Assembly: GCF_039727615.1 (NCBI RefSeq)
Contig: NZ_CP152474.1
Coordinates: 2,356,001 to 2,420,000, forward strand
Source of the DNA: Leclercia sp. S52
GTDB taxonomy: Bacteria > Pseudomonadota > Gammaproteobacteria > Enterobacterales > Enterobacteriaceae
Reading direction: 5' to 3'
DNA: 64,000 nt
Made by a program: the position numbers and the translations under genes
The notes under the pieces: model-generated
Databases searched by the model: none
The model's input: the letters and a program-made list of their open reading frames with translations, nothing else
What the model was told of the DNA's origin: nothing
In this document: positions 45,923-56,053 of the stretch, one piece after another
Numbering within the stretch: position 1 is the stretch's first letter
How the letters are laid out: each line of letters opens with the position of its first letter

Positions 45923-45973
45923 CTGGACACATGTCCAGATTGCGATCCTACGGAAAGTTGAACGCATGTCCAG
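45923..45973. promoter_or_regulatory. Probable SmvR operator
   Basis: CTGGACACATGTCCAG at 45923-45938 is a near-perfect palindrome, and a second half-copy GCATGTCCAGC lies at 45964-45973. Both are between the divergent smvA and smvR starts. Confidence 0.7.
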
Positions 45974-46015
45974 CTCTTTGTTACACTCGTTGTCCCCCAG
46001 TTGAGAGTGAAAAGA

Positions 46016-46591
46016 ATGAGCTATCTGAGCAAGGACGAGCGGCGGGAAGAGATCCTGCATGCAGCGATGCGCGTGGCGCTGAGCGAAGGCTTTACCGGAA
46101 TGACCGTGCGACGTATCGCCACCGAAGCAAAAGTGGCGACCGGCCAGGTGCATCACCACTTTGCCTCTGCGGGGGAGCTCAAGTCGCAGGCGTTTATCCG
46201 CCTGATCCGCGCCCTGCTGGATGCCGACGTGGTCGCAGAAAACGCCAGCTGGCGCGAACGGCTTTACGCCATGCTCGGCAGCGACGACCGCAGTTTTGAA
46301 CCCTATATTCGTCTGTGGCGGGAAGCCCAGCTGCTGGCCACCCGCGATGCCGAAATAAAAGGTGCTTATGTGCTAACGATGGAGATGTGGCATCAGGAGA
46401 CGGTCGCCATCATACGGGCGGGTGAACAGGCGAATGCCTTCCGGCTGAAAGACAGTGCGGAAAATATCGCCTGGCGGCTGATAGGCCTGGTATGCGGGCT
46501 GGACGGGCTGTATGTGTTATCCATGCCGGAGATGGATGATGCCGCATTTAATCAGCACCTTAATACGTTAATGACTCTCGAGCTCGGCTAA
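46016..46591 (+). CDS. smvR: TetR-family repressor SmvR
   Basis: 191 aa. Helix-turn-helix FTGMTVRRIATEAKVATGQVHHHFASAGELK; helical ligand domain after it. TetR gene divergent from smvA, known in Klebsiella and relatives as SmvR, whose loss raises cationic-biocide tolerance. ATG 46016 preferred over an upstream GTG in frame. Intact here, so the pump is presumably repressed until induced. Confidence 0.88.
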   Translation: MSYLSKDERREEILHAAMRVALSEGFTGMTVRRIATEAKVATGQVHHHFASAGELKSQAFIRLIRALLDADVVAENASWRERLYAMLGSDDRSFEPYIRLWREAQLLATRDAEIKGAYVLTMEMWHQETVAIIRAGEQANAFRLKDSAENIAWRLIGLVCGLDGLYVLSMPEMDDAAFNQHLNTLMTLELG

Positions 46592-46630
46592 TCATCAGCA
46601 TTTCTTAACTGTTACGATTTGTAACACATT

Positions 46631-46677
46631 AAGCGAGCCCATATCTCCCTTCTAAACTCAGGGGTTCGCTTTTTTTA
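46631..46677 (+). terminator. Terminator between smvR and narU
   Basis: AAGCGAGCCC pairs with GGGGTTCGCTT across a 20-base loop, then a seven-T run. It ends smvR transcription; the remaining 110 bases to narU should hold the narU promoter. Confidence 0.75.
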
Positions 46678-46790
46678 TCTATCCTTTCAGAAGACTCCCA
46701 AAACACATCCAATAATTTCTCATCAAAAACTCAGGCATCTGCCTGAATGACTTTCTCTTCCTGCCATTTACGGATATGCAAGAGGGTAAT

Positions 46791-48182
46791 ATGTCGCAAC
46801 AAGCTGAGAAGAATAATCATTATTTATTAAGCAACTGGAAACCGGAAAACGCAGCATTTTGGGAAAATAAAGGCAAAAAGATTGCGCGACGAAATTTAGT
46901 TATTTCGGTTGCCTGTCTGCTGCTGGCGTTTTGCGTCTGGATGTTATTTAGCGCGGTGGCGGTAAATCTGAATAAGGTGGGTTTTAATTTCACGACCGAT
47001 CAGCTGTTTATGTTAACGGCCCTGCCTTCGCTCTCCGGGGCAATATTACGCGTCCCCTACTCCTTTATGGTGCCTATATTTGGCGGCAGATACTGGACGG
47101 TATTAAGTACCGTTATTCTTATTATTCCCTGCGTATGGCTCGGTATTGCGGTGCAAAACCCGGCTACTCCTTATGCGGTATTTATCACTATCGCCCTGCT
47201 GTGTGGTTTTGCCGGGGCGAACTTTGCCTCCAGCATGGGCAATATCAGCTTTTTCTTCCCCAAAGCTAAACAGGGCAGCGCATTGGGTATTAACGGTGGG
47301 CTGGGCAACCTCGGCGTCAGCGTGATGCAGATGGCGGCCCCGGTGGTGATCTTTCTGCCGATGTTCACCTTCCTTGGGGTGCACGGCGTGCCGCAGGATG
47401 ATGGCTCGACGCTGTTCCTCGCCAACGCCGCCTGGATCTGGGCCCCGCTGCTGCTGCTGGCGACCATTGCTGCCTTTTTTGGCATGAACGATATCGCCAG
47501 TTCGAAGGCAACCATCGCCAGCCAGCTGCCGGTGCTGAAGCGTCTGCACCTGTGGCTGCTGAGCCTGCTCTATCTGGCCACGTTCGGCTCGTTTATCGGA
47601 TTTTCTGCCGGCTTCGCCATGCTGTCGAAAACCCAGTTCCCGGACGTTAATATCCTCCATCTGGCTTTCTTTGGCCCGCTGATTGGGGCCCTGGCGCGCT
47701 CTGCCGGTGGGGTGATCTCGGATAAGCTCGGCGGGGTGCGCGTCACCCTGGTGAACTTCATCTTTATGGCCCTCTTCTCCGCCCTGCTGTTCCTCACCCT
47801 GCCGGGCTCCGGTTCCGGCAACTTTACCGCCTTTTATCTGGTGTTTATGGGGCTGTTCCTCACCGCCGGGCTTGGCAGCGGTTCCACCTTCCAGATGATC
47901 GCTGTCATCTTCCGGCAAATCACCGTCTATAGAGTCAAACTGCACGGTGGCACGGACGAGCAGGCCCAGAAAGAGGCCGTCACTGACACCGCCGCCGCGC
48001 TGGGCTTTATTTCAGCCATTGGGGCCGTCGGTGGGTTCTTCATTCCCAAAGCCTTCGGCACCTCGCTGGCAATGACCGGCTCACCGGTGGGGGCGATGAA
48101 GGTCTTCCTGGTGTTCTATATCGTCTGCGTATTCGTCACCTGGCTGGTGTATGGCCGTCGGCAGAAGCACGTCAAATCATAA
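46791..48182 (+). CDS. narU: Nitrate/nitrite transporter NarU
   Basis: 463 aa, 12 helices, NNP family of the MFS. The two nitrate-signature regions are present: GFAGANFASSMGNISFFFPK and GLGSGSTFQMIAVIFRQITV. Length matches E. coli NarU. ATG 46791 follows AAGAGGG. First gene of the narUZYWV operon, 68 bases ahead of narZ. Confidence 0.96.
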   Translation: MSQQAEKNNHYLLSNWKPENAAFWENKGKKIARRNLVISVACLLLAFCVWMLFSAVAVNLNKVGFNFTTDQLFMLTALPSLSGAILRVPYSFMVPIFGGRYWTVLSTVILIIPCVWLGIAVQNPATPYAVFITIALLCGFAGANFASSMGNISFFFPKAKQGSALGINGGLGNLGVSVMQMAAPVVIFLPMFTFLGVHGVPQDDGSTLFLANAAWIWAPLLLLATIAAFFGMNDIASSKATIASQLPVLKRLHLWLLSLLYLATFGSFIGFSAGFAMLSKTQFPDVNILHLAFFGPLIGALARSAGGVISDKLGGVRVTLVNFIFMALFSALLFLTLPGSGSGNFTAFYLVFMGLFLTAGLGSGSTFQMIAVIFRQITVYRVKLHGGTDEQAQKEAVTDTAAALGFISAIGAVGGFFIPKAFGTSLAMTGSPVGAMKVFLVFYIVCVFVTWLVYGRRQKHVKS

Positions 48183-48216
48183 CGAGTTGTTCAATTTTTT
48201 TGTGAGCAGTGTAACC

Positions 48217-48237
48217 ACGGGGCGGGAGTCGCCCCGT
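48217..48237 (+). promoter_or_regulatory. Perfect hairpin between narU and narZ
   Basis: ACGGGGCG, GGAGT, CGCCCCGT: 8-bp perfect stem with no U-run, 3 bases before the narZ ribosome site (AGGAG). More likely an mRNA-processing or stability element than a terminator. Confidence 0.5.
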
Positions 48238-48250
48238 CAGGAGAAACGTC

Positions 48251-51200
48251 ATGAGTAAATTGTTGGATCGCTTTCGTTATTTCAAACTAAAAGGCGAGAC
48301 CTTCGCGGATGGACACGGTCAGGTGATGCACACCAACCGCGACTGGGAGGACAGCTATCGCCAGCGATGGCAGTTCGACAAAATTGTGCGATCCACCCAC
48401 GGCGTGAACTGCACCGGCTCCTGTAGCTGGAAAATCTACGTCAAGAATGGTCTGGTGACCTGGGAAACCCAGCAGACCGACTACCCTCGAACCCGCCCCG
48501 ACCTGCCGAACCATGAGCCGCGCGGCTGCCCGCGCGGGGCCAGCTACTCCTGGTATCTCTACAGCGCCAACCGCCTGAAGTACCCGCTGGTGCGCCGCAA
48601 GCTAATTGAGCTGTGGCGCGAGGCGCTGGCACAGCACAGCGATCCGGTGCTGGCCTGGAACGCCATTCAGAATGACCCACAAAAGAGCCAGAGCTACAGG
48701 CAGGCGCGCGGTCACGGCGGGTTTATCCGCTCGAACTGGAAAGAGCTGAACCAGCTTATTGCCGCCGCCAACGTCTGGACCATCAAGCACTACGGCCCGG
48801 ACCGGGTCGCTGGCTTCTCGCCGATCCCGGCGATGTCGATGGTCTCCTACGCCGCGGGCACACGCTATCTTTCCCTGCTGGGCGGCACCTGTCTTAGCTT
48901 TTACGACTGGTACTGCGACCTGCCACCCGCCTCGCCGATGACCTGGGGCGAGCAGACCGACGTGCCGGAGTCCGCCGACTGGTATAACTCCAGCTACATC
49001 ATCGCCTGGGGCTCCAACGTGCCGCAGACCCGTACCCCGGATGCCCACTTCTTTACCGAGGTGCGCTACAAAGGCACCAAAACCATCGCCATCACCCCCG
49101 ACTTTTCGGAAGTGGCGAAACTCAGCGACCAGTGGCTGGCACCGAAACAGGGCACCGACAGCGCTTTAGCGATGGCGATGGGCCACGTGATCCTGAAAGA
49201 GTTCCACCTCGATAACCCGAGCGACTATTTCCTCAACTACTGCCGTCGCTATACCGACATGCCGATGCTGGTGATGCTCGATCCGCGCGAGGACGGCAGC
49301 TACGTGCCGGGCCGGATGCTGCGCGCCTCCGATCTCGCCGACGGCCTGGGCGAAGCCAATAACCCGGAGTGGAAAACCGTCGCCTTTACCGCCACGGGCG
49401 ATCTGGTGGTGCCGAACGGCTCCATCGGCTTCCGCTGGGGCGAAAAAGGCAAATGGAATCTCGAACCTCAGGCGGCAGGCCAGGAGACCGAGCTGGCGCT
49501 CTCCCTCCTCGGCACCCGCGACAGCGTTGCCGGGGTGGCTTTCCCCTACTTTGGCGGCAATGAAAATCCGCATTTCCGCAGCGTGAAGCAGGATCCGGTG
49601 CTGGTCCGCCAGCTGCCGGTAAAAACCCTGACCCTCGCCGATGGCCGCCAGCTGCACGTCGCCAGCGTCTATGATCTGGTGCTGGCCAACTACGGCCTCG
49701 ATCGCGGCCTGGAGGATGTTCACGCCGCAAAAGATTACGCTGAGATCAAAGCCTACACCCCGGCCTGGGGGGAGCAGATCACCGGCGTGCCGCGTCGCCA
49801 CATCGAGCAGATCGCCCGGGAGTTTGCCGACACGGCGAATAAGACCCACGGCCGGTCGATGATTATCCTCGGTGCCGGGGTGAACCACTGGTATCACATG
49901 GACATGAACTACCGCGGGATGATCAACATGCTGGTCTTCTGCGGCTGCGTGGGCAAAAGTGGCGGCGGCTGGTCGCACTATGTCGGCCAGGAGAAGCTGC
50001 GTCCGCAAACCGGCTGGCTTCCACTGGCCTTTGCGCTGGACTGGAACCGCCCGCCGCGCCAGATGAACAGCACCTCGTTCTTCTACAACCACGCCAGCCA
50101 GTGGCGCTATGAAAAACTCACCGCCCAGGAGCTGCTCTCCCCGCTGGCGGACGCCTCGAAGTTCACCGGCCATCTGATCGACTTTAACGTGCGCGCCGAG
50201 CGCATGGGCTGGCTGCCGTCCGCGCCGCAGCTCAACCTCAACCCGCTGCACATTAAGGCTCAGGCCGAGGCAGCCGGCATGTCGCCTCAGGAATATACTG
50301 CGCAGGGGCTGCGATCGGGCGATATCCGCATGGCCTGCGAGCAGCCGGACAGCGGCAATAACCACCCGCGCAACCTGTTCGTCTGGCGGTCAAACCTGCT
50401 CGGCTCCTCCGGCAAGGGCCATGAGTACATGCTCAAGTACCTGCTCGGCACCGAGAGCGGCATTCAGGGCGATGACCTCGGCTCGACGGATGACGTGAAG
50501 CCGGAAGAGGTGGAGTGGCAGACCGCCGCCATCGAGGGCAAGCTGGATCTGCTGGTGACCCTCGATTTCCGCATGTCCAGCACCTGCCTGTTCTCGGATA
50601 TCGTCCTGCCCACCGCCACCTGGTACGAGAAAGACGATATGAATACCTCGGACATGCATCCGTTTATTCATCCCCTTTCCGCCGCGGTGGATCCGGCCTG
50701 GGAGTCGCGCAGCGACTGGGAGATCTACAAGGGCATCGCCAAAGTCTTCTCCGAGGTCTGCGTCGGGCATCTGGGCACTGAAACCGATGTGGTGTTACAA
50801 CCCTTGCAGCACGACTCCCCGGCCGAGCTGTCCCAGCCGTTCGACATCGCCGACTGGCGTAAAGGTGAATGCGATCTGATCCCCGGTAAAACCGCGCCGA
50901 ACATCGCCGTGGTGGAGCGTAACTACCCGGATACCTACGAGCGCTTTACCGCCCTCGGGCCGCTGCTGGACAAGCTCGGCAACGGCGGGAAAGGCATCTC
51001 ATGGAACACCCAGGACGAGGTCGATTTCCTCGGCAAGCTCAATTACGTCAAGCTCGACGGCCCGGCGAAAGGCCGCCCGCGCATCGAGACGGCGATTGAC
51101 GCCTCGGAGGTGATCCTCGCCCTCGCCCCGGAAACCAACGGCCAAGTGGCGGTCAAAGCCTGGGAGGCGCTGGCCGAGTTCACCGGCCGCGAGCACAGCC

Positions 51201-51988
51201 ATCTGGCGCTGAACAAGGAAGACGAGAAGATACGCTTCCGCGATATTCAGGCCCAGCCGCGTAAAATCATCTCCAGCCCGACCTGGTCCGGCATTGAGAG
51301 CGAGCATGTCTCCTACAACGCGGGCTACACCAACGTCCACGAGCTGATCCCGTGGCGCACCCTCTCGGGCCGCCAGCAGCTGTATCAGGATCACCAGTGG
51401 ATGCGCGCCTTCGGCGAGAGCCTGGTGGCCTATCGACCGCCGATTGATACCCGCAGCGTGACCCACATGCGCGAGATCCCGCCCAACGGCTTCCCGGAGA
51501 AGGCGCTGAACTTCCTGACGCCGCACCAGAAATGGGGCATCCACTCCACCTACAGCGAAAACCTGCTGATGCAGACCCTGTCGCGCGGGGGGCCGATTGT
51601 CTGGATCAGCGAAACCGACGCCCGCGAGCTGGGCATCGAAGATAACGACTGGATCGAGTGCTTCAACGCCAACGGTGCCCTTACCGCCCGCGCGGTGGTC
51701 AGCCAGCGCGTGCCGCCGGGGATGACCATGATGTACCACGCCCAGGAGCGCATTCTGAACATTCCGGGCTCCGAGGTAACCGGACGGCGCGGCGGGATCC
51801 ACAACTCCGTGACCCGCGTTTGCCCGAAACCGACGCACATGATCGGTGGCTACGCCCAGCTGGCCTATGGCTTCAACTACTACGGCACCGTCGGCTCGAA
51901 CCGCGACGAGTTCATCATGATCCGCAAAATGAAAAACATTAACTGGCTGGATGGCGAAGGTCGGGATCAGGTACAGGAGGCGAAAAAA
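48251..51988 (+). CDS. narZ: Nitrate reductase Z, molybdopterin catalytic (alpha) subunit NarZ, no stop codon in this sequence
   Basis: Reduces nitrate to nitrite on the cytoplasmic face. 1246 aa to the point where narY starts, the E. coli NarZ length. N-terminal FS0 cluster site HGVNCTGSCSW (His-x3-Cys-x3-Cys), MSMVSYAAGTRYLSLLGGTC, and the long DMSO-reductase-type domains through VCPKPTHMIGGYAQLAYGFN. The gene runs in frame into narY because of an A7 run (51983-51989): with six A residues it would end ...EAKK-TGA with the usual ATGA overlap. I therefore annotate two genes. narZYWV is the RpoS-linked second nitrate reductase in E. coli. Confidence 0.93.
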
Positions 51989-53533
51989 ATGAAAATACGC
52001 TCACAGGTTGGCATGGTACTTAATCTCGATAAATGCATCGGGTGTCACACCTGCTCGGTGACCTGCAAAAACGTCTGGACCGGGCGCGAAGGCATGGAGT
52101 ACGCCTGGTTTAACAACGTCGAAACCAAGCCGGGCATTGGCTATCCGAAAAACTGGGAGGACCAGGAGGAGTGGCAAGGCGGCTGGATCCGCGGCATCTC
52201 CGGCAAGCTGACCCCGCGCCTGGGCGGCAAGCTGGGGGTGCTGTCGAAAATCTTCGCCAACCCTCAGATGCCGCAGATCGACGACTACTACGAACCCTTC
52301 ACCTTTGACTATCAGGATCTGCATCGCGCCCCGGAGGGTAACCACCTGCCCACCGCCCGCCCGCGCTCGCTGATTGACGGCAAGCGGATGGACAAGATTA
52401 AGTGGGGGCCGAACTGGGAGGAGCTGCTCGGCGGCGAATTTGAGAAGCGCGCCCGGGACCGCAACTTCGACCGGATGCAGAAGGAGATGTACGGCCAGTT
52501 CGAAAACACCTTCATGATGTATCTCCCGCGCCTGTGCGAGCACTGCCTGAACCCGAGCTGCGCGGCGACCTGCCCAAGCGGGGCGATCTACAAGCGCGAA
52601 GAGGACGGCATTGTCCTGATCGACCAGGACAAATGCCGCGGCTGGCGCCTGTGCATCAGCGGCTGTCCGTACAAAAAAATCTACTTCAACTGGAAGAGCG
52701 GCAAGTCGGAAAAATGCATCTTCTGCTATCCGCGTATCGAGTCCGGCCAGCCGACCGTCTGCTCGGAAACCTGTGTTGGACGCATCCGCTATCTCGGCGT
52801 GCTGCTGTATGACGCAGACCGTATCGAAGAGGCGGCCAGCACCGAACATGAAACCGATCTCTATGAACGTCAGTGCGACGTGTTCCTCAACCCGCACGAC
52901 CCGGCAATCATTGAAGAAGCGGTGAAGCAAGGTATTCCGCAGAACGTGATTGACGCTGCACAGCGCTCCCCGGTGTACAAAATGGCGATGGACTGGAAGC
53001 TGGCCCTGCCGCTGCACCCGGAGTACCGCACCCTGCCAATGGTCTGGTATGTTCCACCTCTGTCGCCTATTCAGTCCTACGCCGATGCCGGTGGCCTGCC
53101 GCAGACCGACAGCATCCTCCCGGCGGTCGAAAGCCTGCGCATTCCGGTGCAGTATCTTGCCAATATGCTCAGCGCGGGCGACACCGGCCCGGTGCTGCGC
53201 GCCCTGAAACGGATGATGGCGATGCGCCACTATAAACGCTCCCAGACCGTAGAAGGCGTGACCGATACCCGCGCTATTGAGGAAGTGGGTCTGAGCGTCG
53301 AACAGGTGGAGGAGATGTACCGCTATCTCGCCATCGCCAACTACGAAGACCGCTTCGTGATCCCGACCAGCCACCGGGAGATGGCCCGCGACGCCTTCCC
53401 GGAGAAAAACGGCTGCGGCTTTACCTTCGGTGACGGCTGCCACGGCTCCGACACTAAATTCAACCTGTTCAACAGCAGCCGCATCGACGCCATCAACATC
53501 ACCGAGGTGCGCGATCACGGGGAGGGAGAGTAA
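51989..53533 (+). CDS. narY: Nitrate reductase Z, iron-sulphur (beta) subunit NarY
   Basis: 514 aa from ATG 51989 (MKIRSQVGMVLNLDKCIGCH), the E. coli length. Four cluster motifs: CIGCHTCSVTCKNVW, CEHCLNPSCAATCPSG, CRGWRLCISGCPYKK with Trp in place of one Cys (the [3Fe-4S] centre), and CIFCYPR...VCSETCVGR. It relays electrons from NarV to NarZ. As sequenced it is fused to NarZ. It overlaps narW by one base. Confidence 0.94.
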   Translation: MKIRSQVGMVLNLDKCIGCHTCSVTCKNVWTGREGMEYAWFNNVETKPGIGYPKNWEDQEEWQGGWIRGISGKLTPRLGGKLGVLSKIFANPQMPQIDDYYEPFTFDYQDLHRAPEGNHLPTARPRSLIDGKRMDKIKWGPNWEELLGGEFEKRARDRNFDRMQKEMYGQFENTFMMYLPRLCEHCLNPSCAATCPSGAIYKREEDGIVLIDQDKCRGWRLCISGCPYKKIYFNWKSGKSEKCIFCYPRIESGQPTVCSETCVGRIRYLGVLLYDADRIEEAASTEHETDLYERQCDVFLNPHDPAIIEEAVKQGIPQNVIDAAQRSPVYKMAMDWKLALPLHPEYRTLPMVWYVPPLSPIQSYADAGGLPQTDSILPAVESLRIPVQYLANMLSAGDTGPVLRALKRMMAMRHYKRSQTVEGVTDTRAIEEVGLSVEQVEEMYRYLAIANYEDRFVIPTSHREMARDAFPEKNGCGFTFGDGCHGSDTKFNLFNSSRIDAINITEVRDHGEGE

Positions 53534-54228
53534 TGCAGATCCTCAAAATTATCGCCCTGCTGATTGAGTACCCGGACGAGGCGCTGTGGGAGAGCCGTGA
53601 CGAGGCGATCGCCCTGGTGGCGCAGGACGCGCCGGTGCTGCTGCCCTTTGCGCAGCAGTATCTCAACGCCCCGCTGCTCGACCGTCAGGCCGAGTGGTGT
53701 GAGGTGTTCGAGCGCGGGCGCGCCACCTCGCTGCTGCTGTTCGAACATGTCCATGCCGAATCGCGGGATCGCGGCCAGGCGATGGTCGACCTGATGAACC
53801 AGTACGAGCAGGCCGGACTGCAGCTCGACTGCCGCGAGCTGCCGGACTATCTGCCGCTCTATCTGGAGTATCTGAGCATTCTGCCCGAGGCGCAGGCCCG
53901 GGAGGGCTTGCAGAACGTGGCGCCGATTCTGGCGCTGATTGGCGGGCGGCTGAAACAGCGCGAGGTGGCGCATTATCTACTGTTCGATGCCCTGCTGAGG
54001 TTTGCGGGCAGCAAGCTGTCCAGTGACAGTGTCACGCAGCAGGTGGCGGGTGAAAAACGTGACGACACCCGCCAGGCGCTGGATGCGGTCTGGGAAGAGG
54101 AGCAGGTGAAGTTTATCGAGGATAACGCGACGGCCTGCGACAGCTCGCCGATGCAGCAATATCAACGACGCTTTAGCCAGGACGTCGCGCCGCAGTACGT
54201 GGACGTCAGTGCCGGAGGCCCAAAATGA
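53533..54228 (+). CDS. narW: Nitrate reductase Z assembly chaperone NarW
   Basis: 231 aa, NarJ/NarW (TorD-like) all-helical chaperone needed for molybdenum cofactor insertion; not part of the final enzyme. [38 protein letters not shown] and [16 protein letters not shown] are family hallmarks. Coupled to both neighbours by overlapping start/stop codons. Confidence 0.95.
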   Translation: MQILKIIALLIEYPDEALWESRDEAIALVAQDAPVLLPFAQQYLNAPLLDRQAEWCEVFERGRATSLLLFEHVHAESRDRGQAMVDLMNQYEQAGLQLDCRELPDYLPLYLEYLSILPEAQAREGLQNVAPILALIGGRLKQREVAHYLLFDALLRFAGSKLSSDSVTQQVAGEKRDDTRQALDAVWEEEQVKFIEDNATACDSSPMQQYQRRFSQDVAPQYVDVSAGGPK

Positions 54229-54906
54229 CACACCATCTGAACGTCTTTTTCTTCGACATTTATCCGTACATCTGCGCCGCGGTCTTCTTCCTCGGCAGCT
54301 GGCTGCGGTACGACTACGGCCAGTACACCTGGCGCGCCTCCTCCAGCCAGCTGCTGAGCAAGCGCGGTATGAACTGGGGCTCTAACCTGTTCCACATCGG
54401 GATTCTGGGGATTTTCTTCGGCCACCTGTTCGGGATGTTAACCCCGCACTGGATGTACGCCTGGTTCCTGCCGATGGCGGTCAAACAGCAGCTGGCGATG
54501 ATCGCCGGCGGGATCTGCGGCGTGCTGACCCTGATTGGCGGCTCGATGCTATTGTATCGCCGCCTGTTTAATCAGCGGGTGCGCGCCACCTCCACGACGC
54601 CGGATATCATTATCATGAGCATACTGCTGACACAGTGCGTGCTCGGCCTGACGACCATTCCGTTCTCGGCGCAATACCCGGACGGCAGCGAAATGTTGAA
54701 GCTGGTCGGCTGGGCCCAGGGGATCGTCACCTTTCACGGGGGGATCGTCTGAGATGTTGAGCGGCGTGGCCTTTATTTTCCGCGTCCATCTGGTGCTGGG
54801 GATGACCATCTTCCTGCTCTTCCCCTTCACCCGCCTGGTCCACGTCTGGAGCGCCCCGTTCGAATACATCACCCGGCGCTATCAGCTGGTGCGATCAAGA
54901 AGGTAG
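54225..54906 (+). CDS. narV: Nitrate reductase Z, cytochrome b (gamma) subunit NarV (one apparent frameshift)
   Basis: Membrane subunit, five helices, two b haems, oxidises quinol. The first 168 or so residues are in one frame ([17 protein letters not shown] gives two haem-type His); a G6 run at 54738-54743 then breaks it. Removing one G gives [20 protein letters not shown] and [20 protein letters not shown], restoring the C-terminal haem histidines and a 226-aa protein, the exact E. coli length. As sequenced, the product would stop at 175 residues and lack a haem site. Confidence 0.9.
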
Positions 54907-54913
54907 AGTTATT

Positions 54914-55051
54914 CCCTCTCCCTGTGGGAGAGGGTTAGGGTGAGGGCATCGGGCCGCACAAAAACGCCGGGTGGCGGCTACGCCTTACCCGGCCTACAAA
55001 ATCCGGAAAACCGCACCACGTAGGCCGGGCAAGCGCACGCGCCGCCCGGCG
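54914..55051. repeat. CCCTCTCCC palindrome plus inverted REP pair
   Basis: CCCTCTCCC, TGT, GGGAGAGGG unit at 54914-54950, REP at 54966-54997 and inverted REP at 55020-55051, between convergent narV and the membrane protein gene. Confidence 0.85.
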
Positions 55052-55062
55052 TTACCGACTGA

Positions 55063-55512
55063 CTAGATACTTGGCAAAGCACCACTCACGATGGACAGGA
55101 TCACCATCAGCACAAGAATGGCGCAAACAACCCCGATGCCAAACAGCACGGTATGAAAGATCAACGTCTCTCCGGCAAACGTCATAGCGCCACGTATGCC
55201 CCAGCGATTCTCCTTGCGCATACCGCCGATAAACGCGAGCCCCAGCCCTGCGATGGCAAGAACAATCCCACCATTATGGATAAGCCGGTCAACATCCAGG
55301 GTGCGGTTTTCTGCGGTTGCAGGCGTTTTCCCGGTTATGCCAGCAATAATGCCTTTTTTAACGGCAGCGACCTGCTCAGCAACCACCATTTCAAGGGATG
55401 GAGGCGGTGAGGAGAAAGGACCAAAAGAGAAATGCACCATCCCAAGCACCAGGGCGATAGCGCCCAGCAGCATGCCCAGTGAGCTAAATTTATTCTGCGA
55501 CAAGATTTCCAT
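55063..55512 (-). CDS. Small inner-membrane protein of unknown function
   Basis: 149 aa with three probable helices: about 11-32 (LGMLLGAIALVLGMVHFSFG), about 80-97 (GGIVLAIAGLGLAFIGGMRK) and about 118-143 (FHTVLFGIGVVCAILVLMVILSIV). The soluble loop (about 40-75) is partly acidic. It may be related to E. coli YidI, but I am not sure and leave it unnamed. Flanked by REP elements on both sides. Confidence 0.75.
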   Translation of the reverse strand: MEILSQNKFSSLGMLLGAIALVLGMVHFSFGPFSSPPPSLEMVVAEQVAAVKKGIIAGITGKTPATAENRTLDVDRLIHNGGIVLAIAGLGLAFIGGMRKENRWGIRGAMTFAGETLIFHTVLFGIGVVCAILVLMVILSIVSGALPSI

Positions 55513-55633
55513 ATCAATATGCCTTGTGATGATGAGTATAAGCGTCCTGGTTTATTATCCAGGCGGCATTATTGTACTCAACATCAGTAACATGCGAAGA
55601 GATACTCGCTGGAGGTCCGGGTCTATACATCCT

Positions 55634-55712
55634 GCCGGGTGGCGGCTACGCCTTACCCGGCCTACAAGCGGCGTCATCACGTAGGCCGGGCAAGCGCCAG
55701 CGCCGCCCGGCG
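55634..55712. repeat. Inverted REP pair
   Basis: REP at 55634-55665 and inverted REP at 55681-55712, nearly identical to the pair at 54966-55051; the two pairs bracket the small membrane-protein gene. Confidence 0.85.
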
Positions 55713-55727
55713 TTGCAACAACTCCAA

Positions 55728-55790
55728 TGTATCAACAATGTTGACACGCCAGAATGACCCCGCCTAAGATGGCGAAACTTTGTATCAACA
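55728..55790 (+). promoter_or_regulatory. Promoter and repeated operator of the MazEF-like module
   Basis: TGTATCAACA occurs exactly twice, at 55728-55737 and 55781-55790, on either side of a -35 TTGACA (55741-55746) and -10 TAAGAT (55765-55770, 18-base spacing). The first copy is part of a small palindrome TATCAACAATGTTGACA. Likely the antitoxin/complex binding sites. Confidence 0.6.
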
Positions 55791-55804
55791 TCTGGAGTGT
55801 TTTT

Positions 55805-56053
55805 ATGCCGCAGGTCACCGTTAAAAAATGGGGTAATAGCCCTTCCGTCAGGCTTCCTGTCGCGGTTATGCGTGAGGCAGAACTGCACGTTGACGATGTG
55901 GTGAACGTTAACGTAGACGAAGAAGGACGTATTATTTTGACACCGGTCAGAAAGGACGAACCGACGCTGGAATCGCTGCTCGCGGCGATCACCGACGACA
56001 ATCTGCATCACGAAGTCACCTTTGGGGAACCGCAAGGTAAGGAGCTGCTGTAA
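55805..56053 (+). CDS. MazE/PemI-like antitoxin (AbrB/SpoVT fold)
   Basis: 82 aa. The N-terminal swapped-hairpin DNA-binding domain is KKWGNSPSVRLPVAVMREAELHVDDVV; the acidic C-terminal tail (residues 55-82) would cap the toxin. Overlaps the toxin ATG by one base (TAATG). Confidence 0.9.
   Translation: MPQVTVKKWGNSPSVRLPVAVMREAELHVDDVVNVNVDEEGRIILTPVRKDEPTLESLLAAITDDNLHHEVTFGEPQGKELL

Noticed and set aside
48602..53518. Long minus-strand open frames within narZ and narY (for example 49166-50365 and 52001-53518)
   Set aside because: Antisense shadows of the nitrate reductase genes; no start signals and unlike any family.
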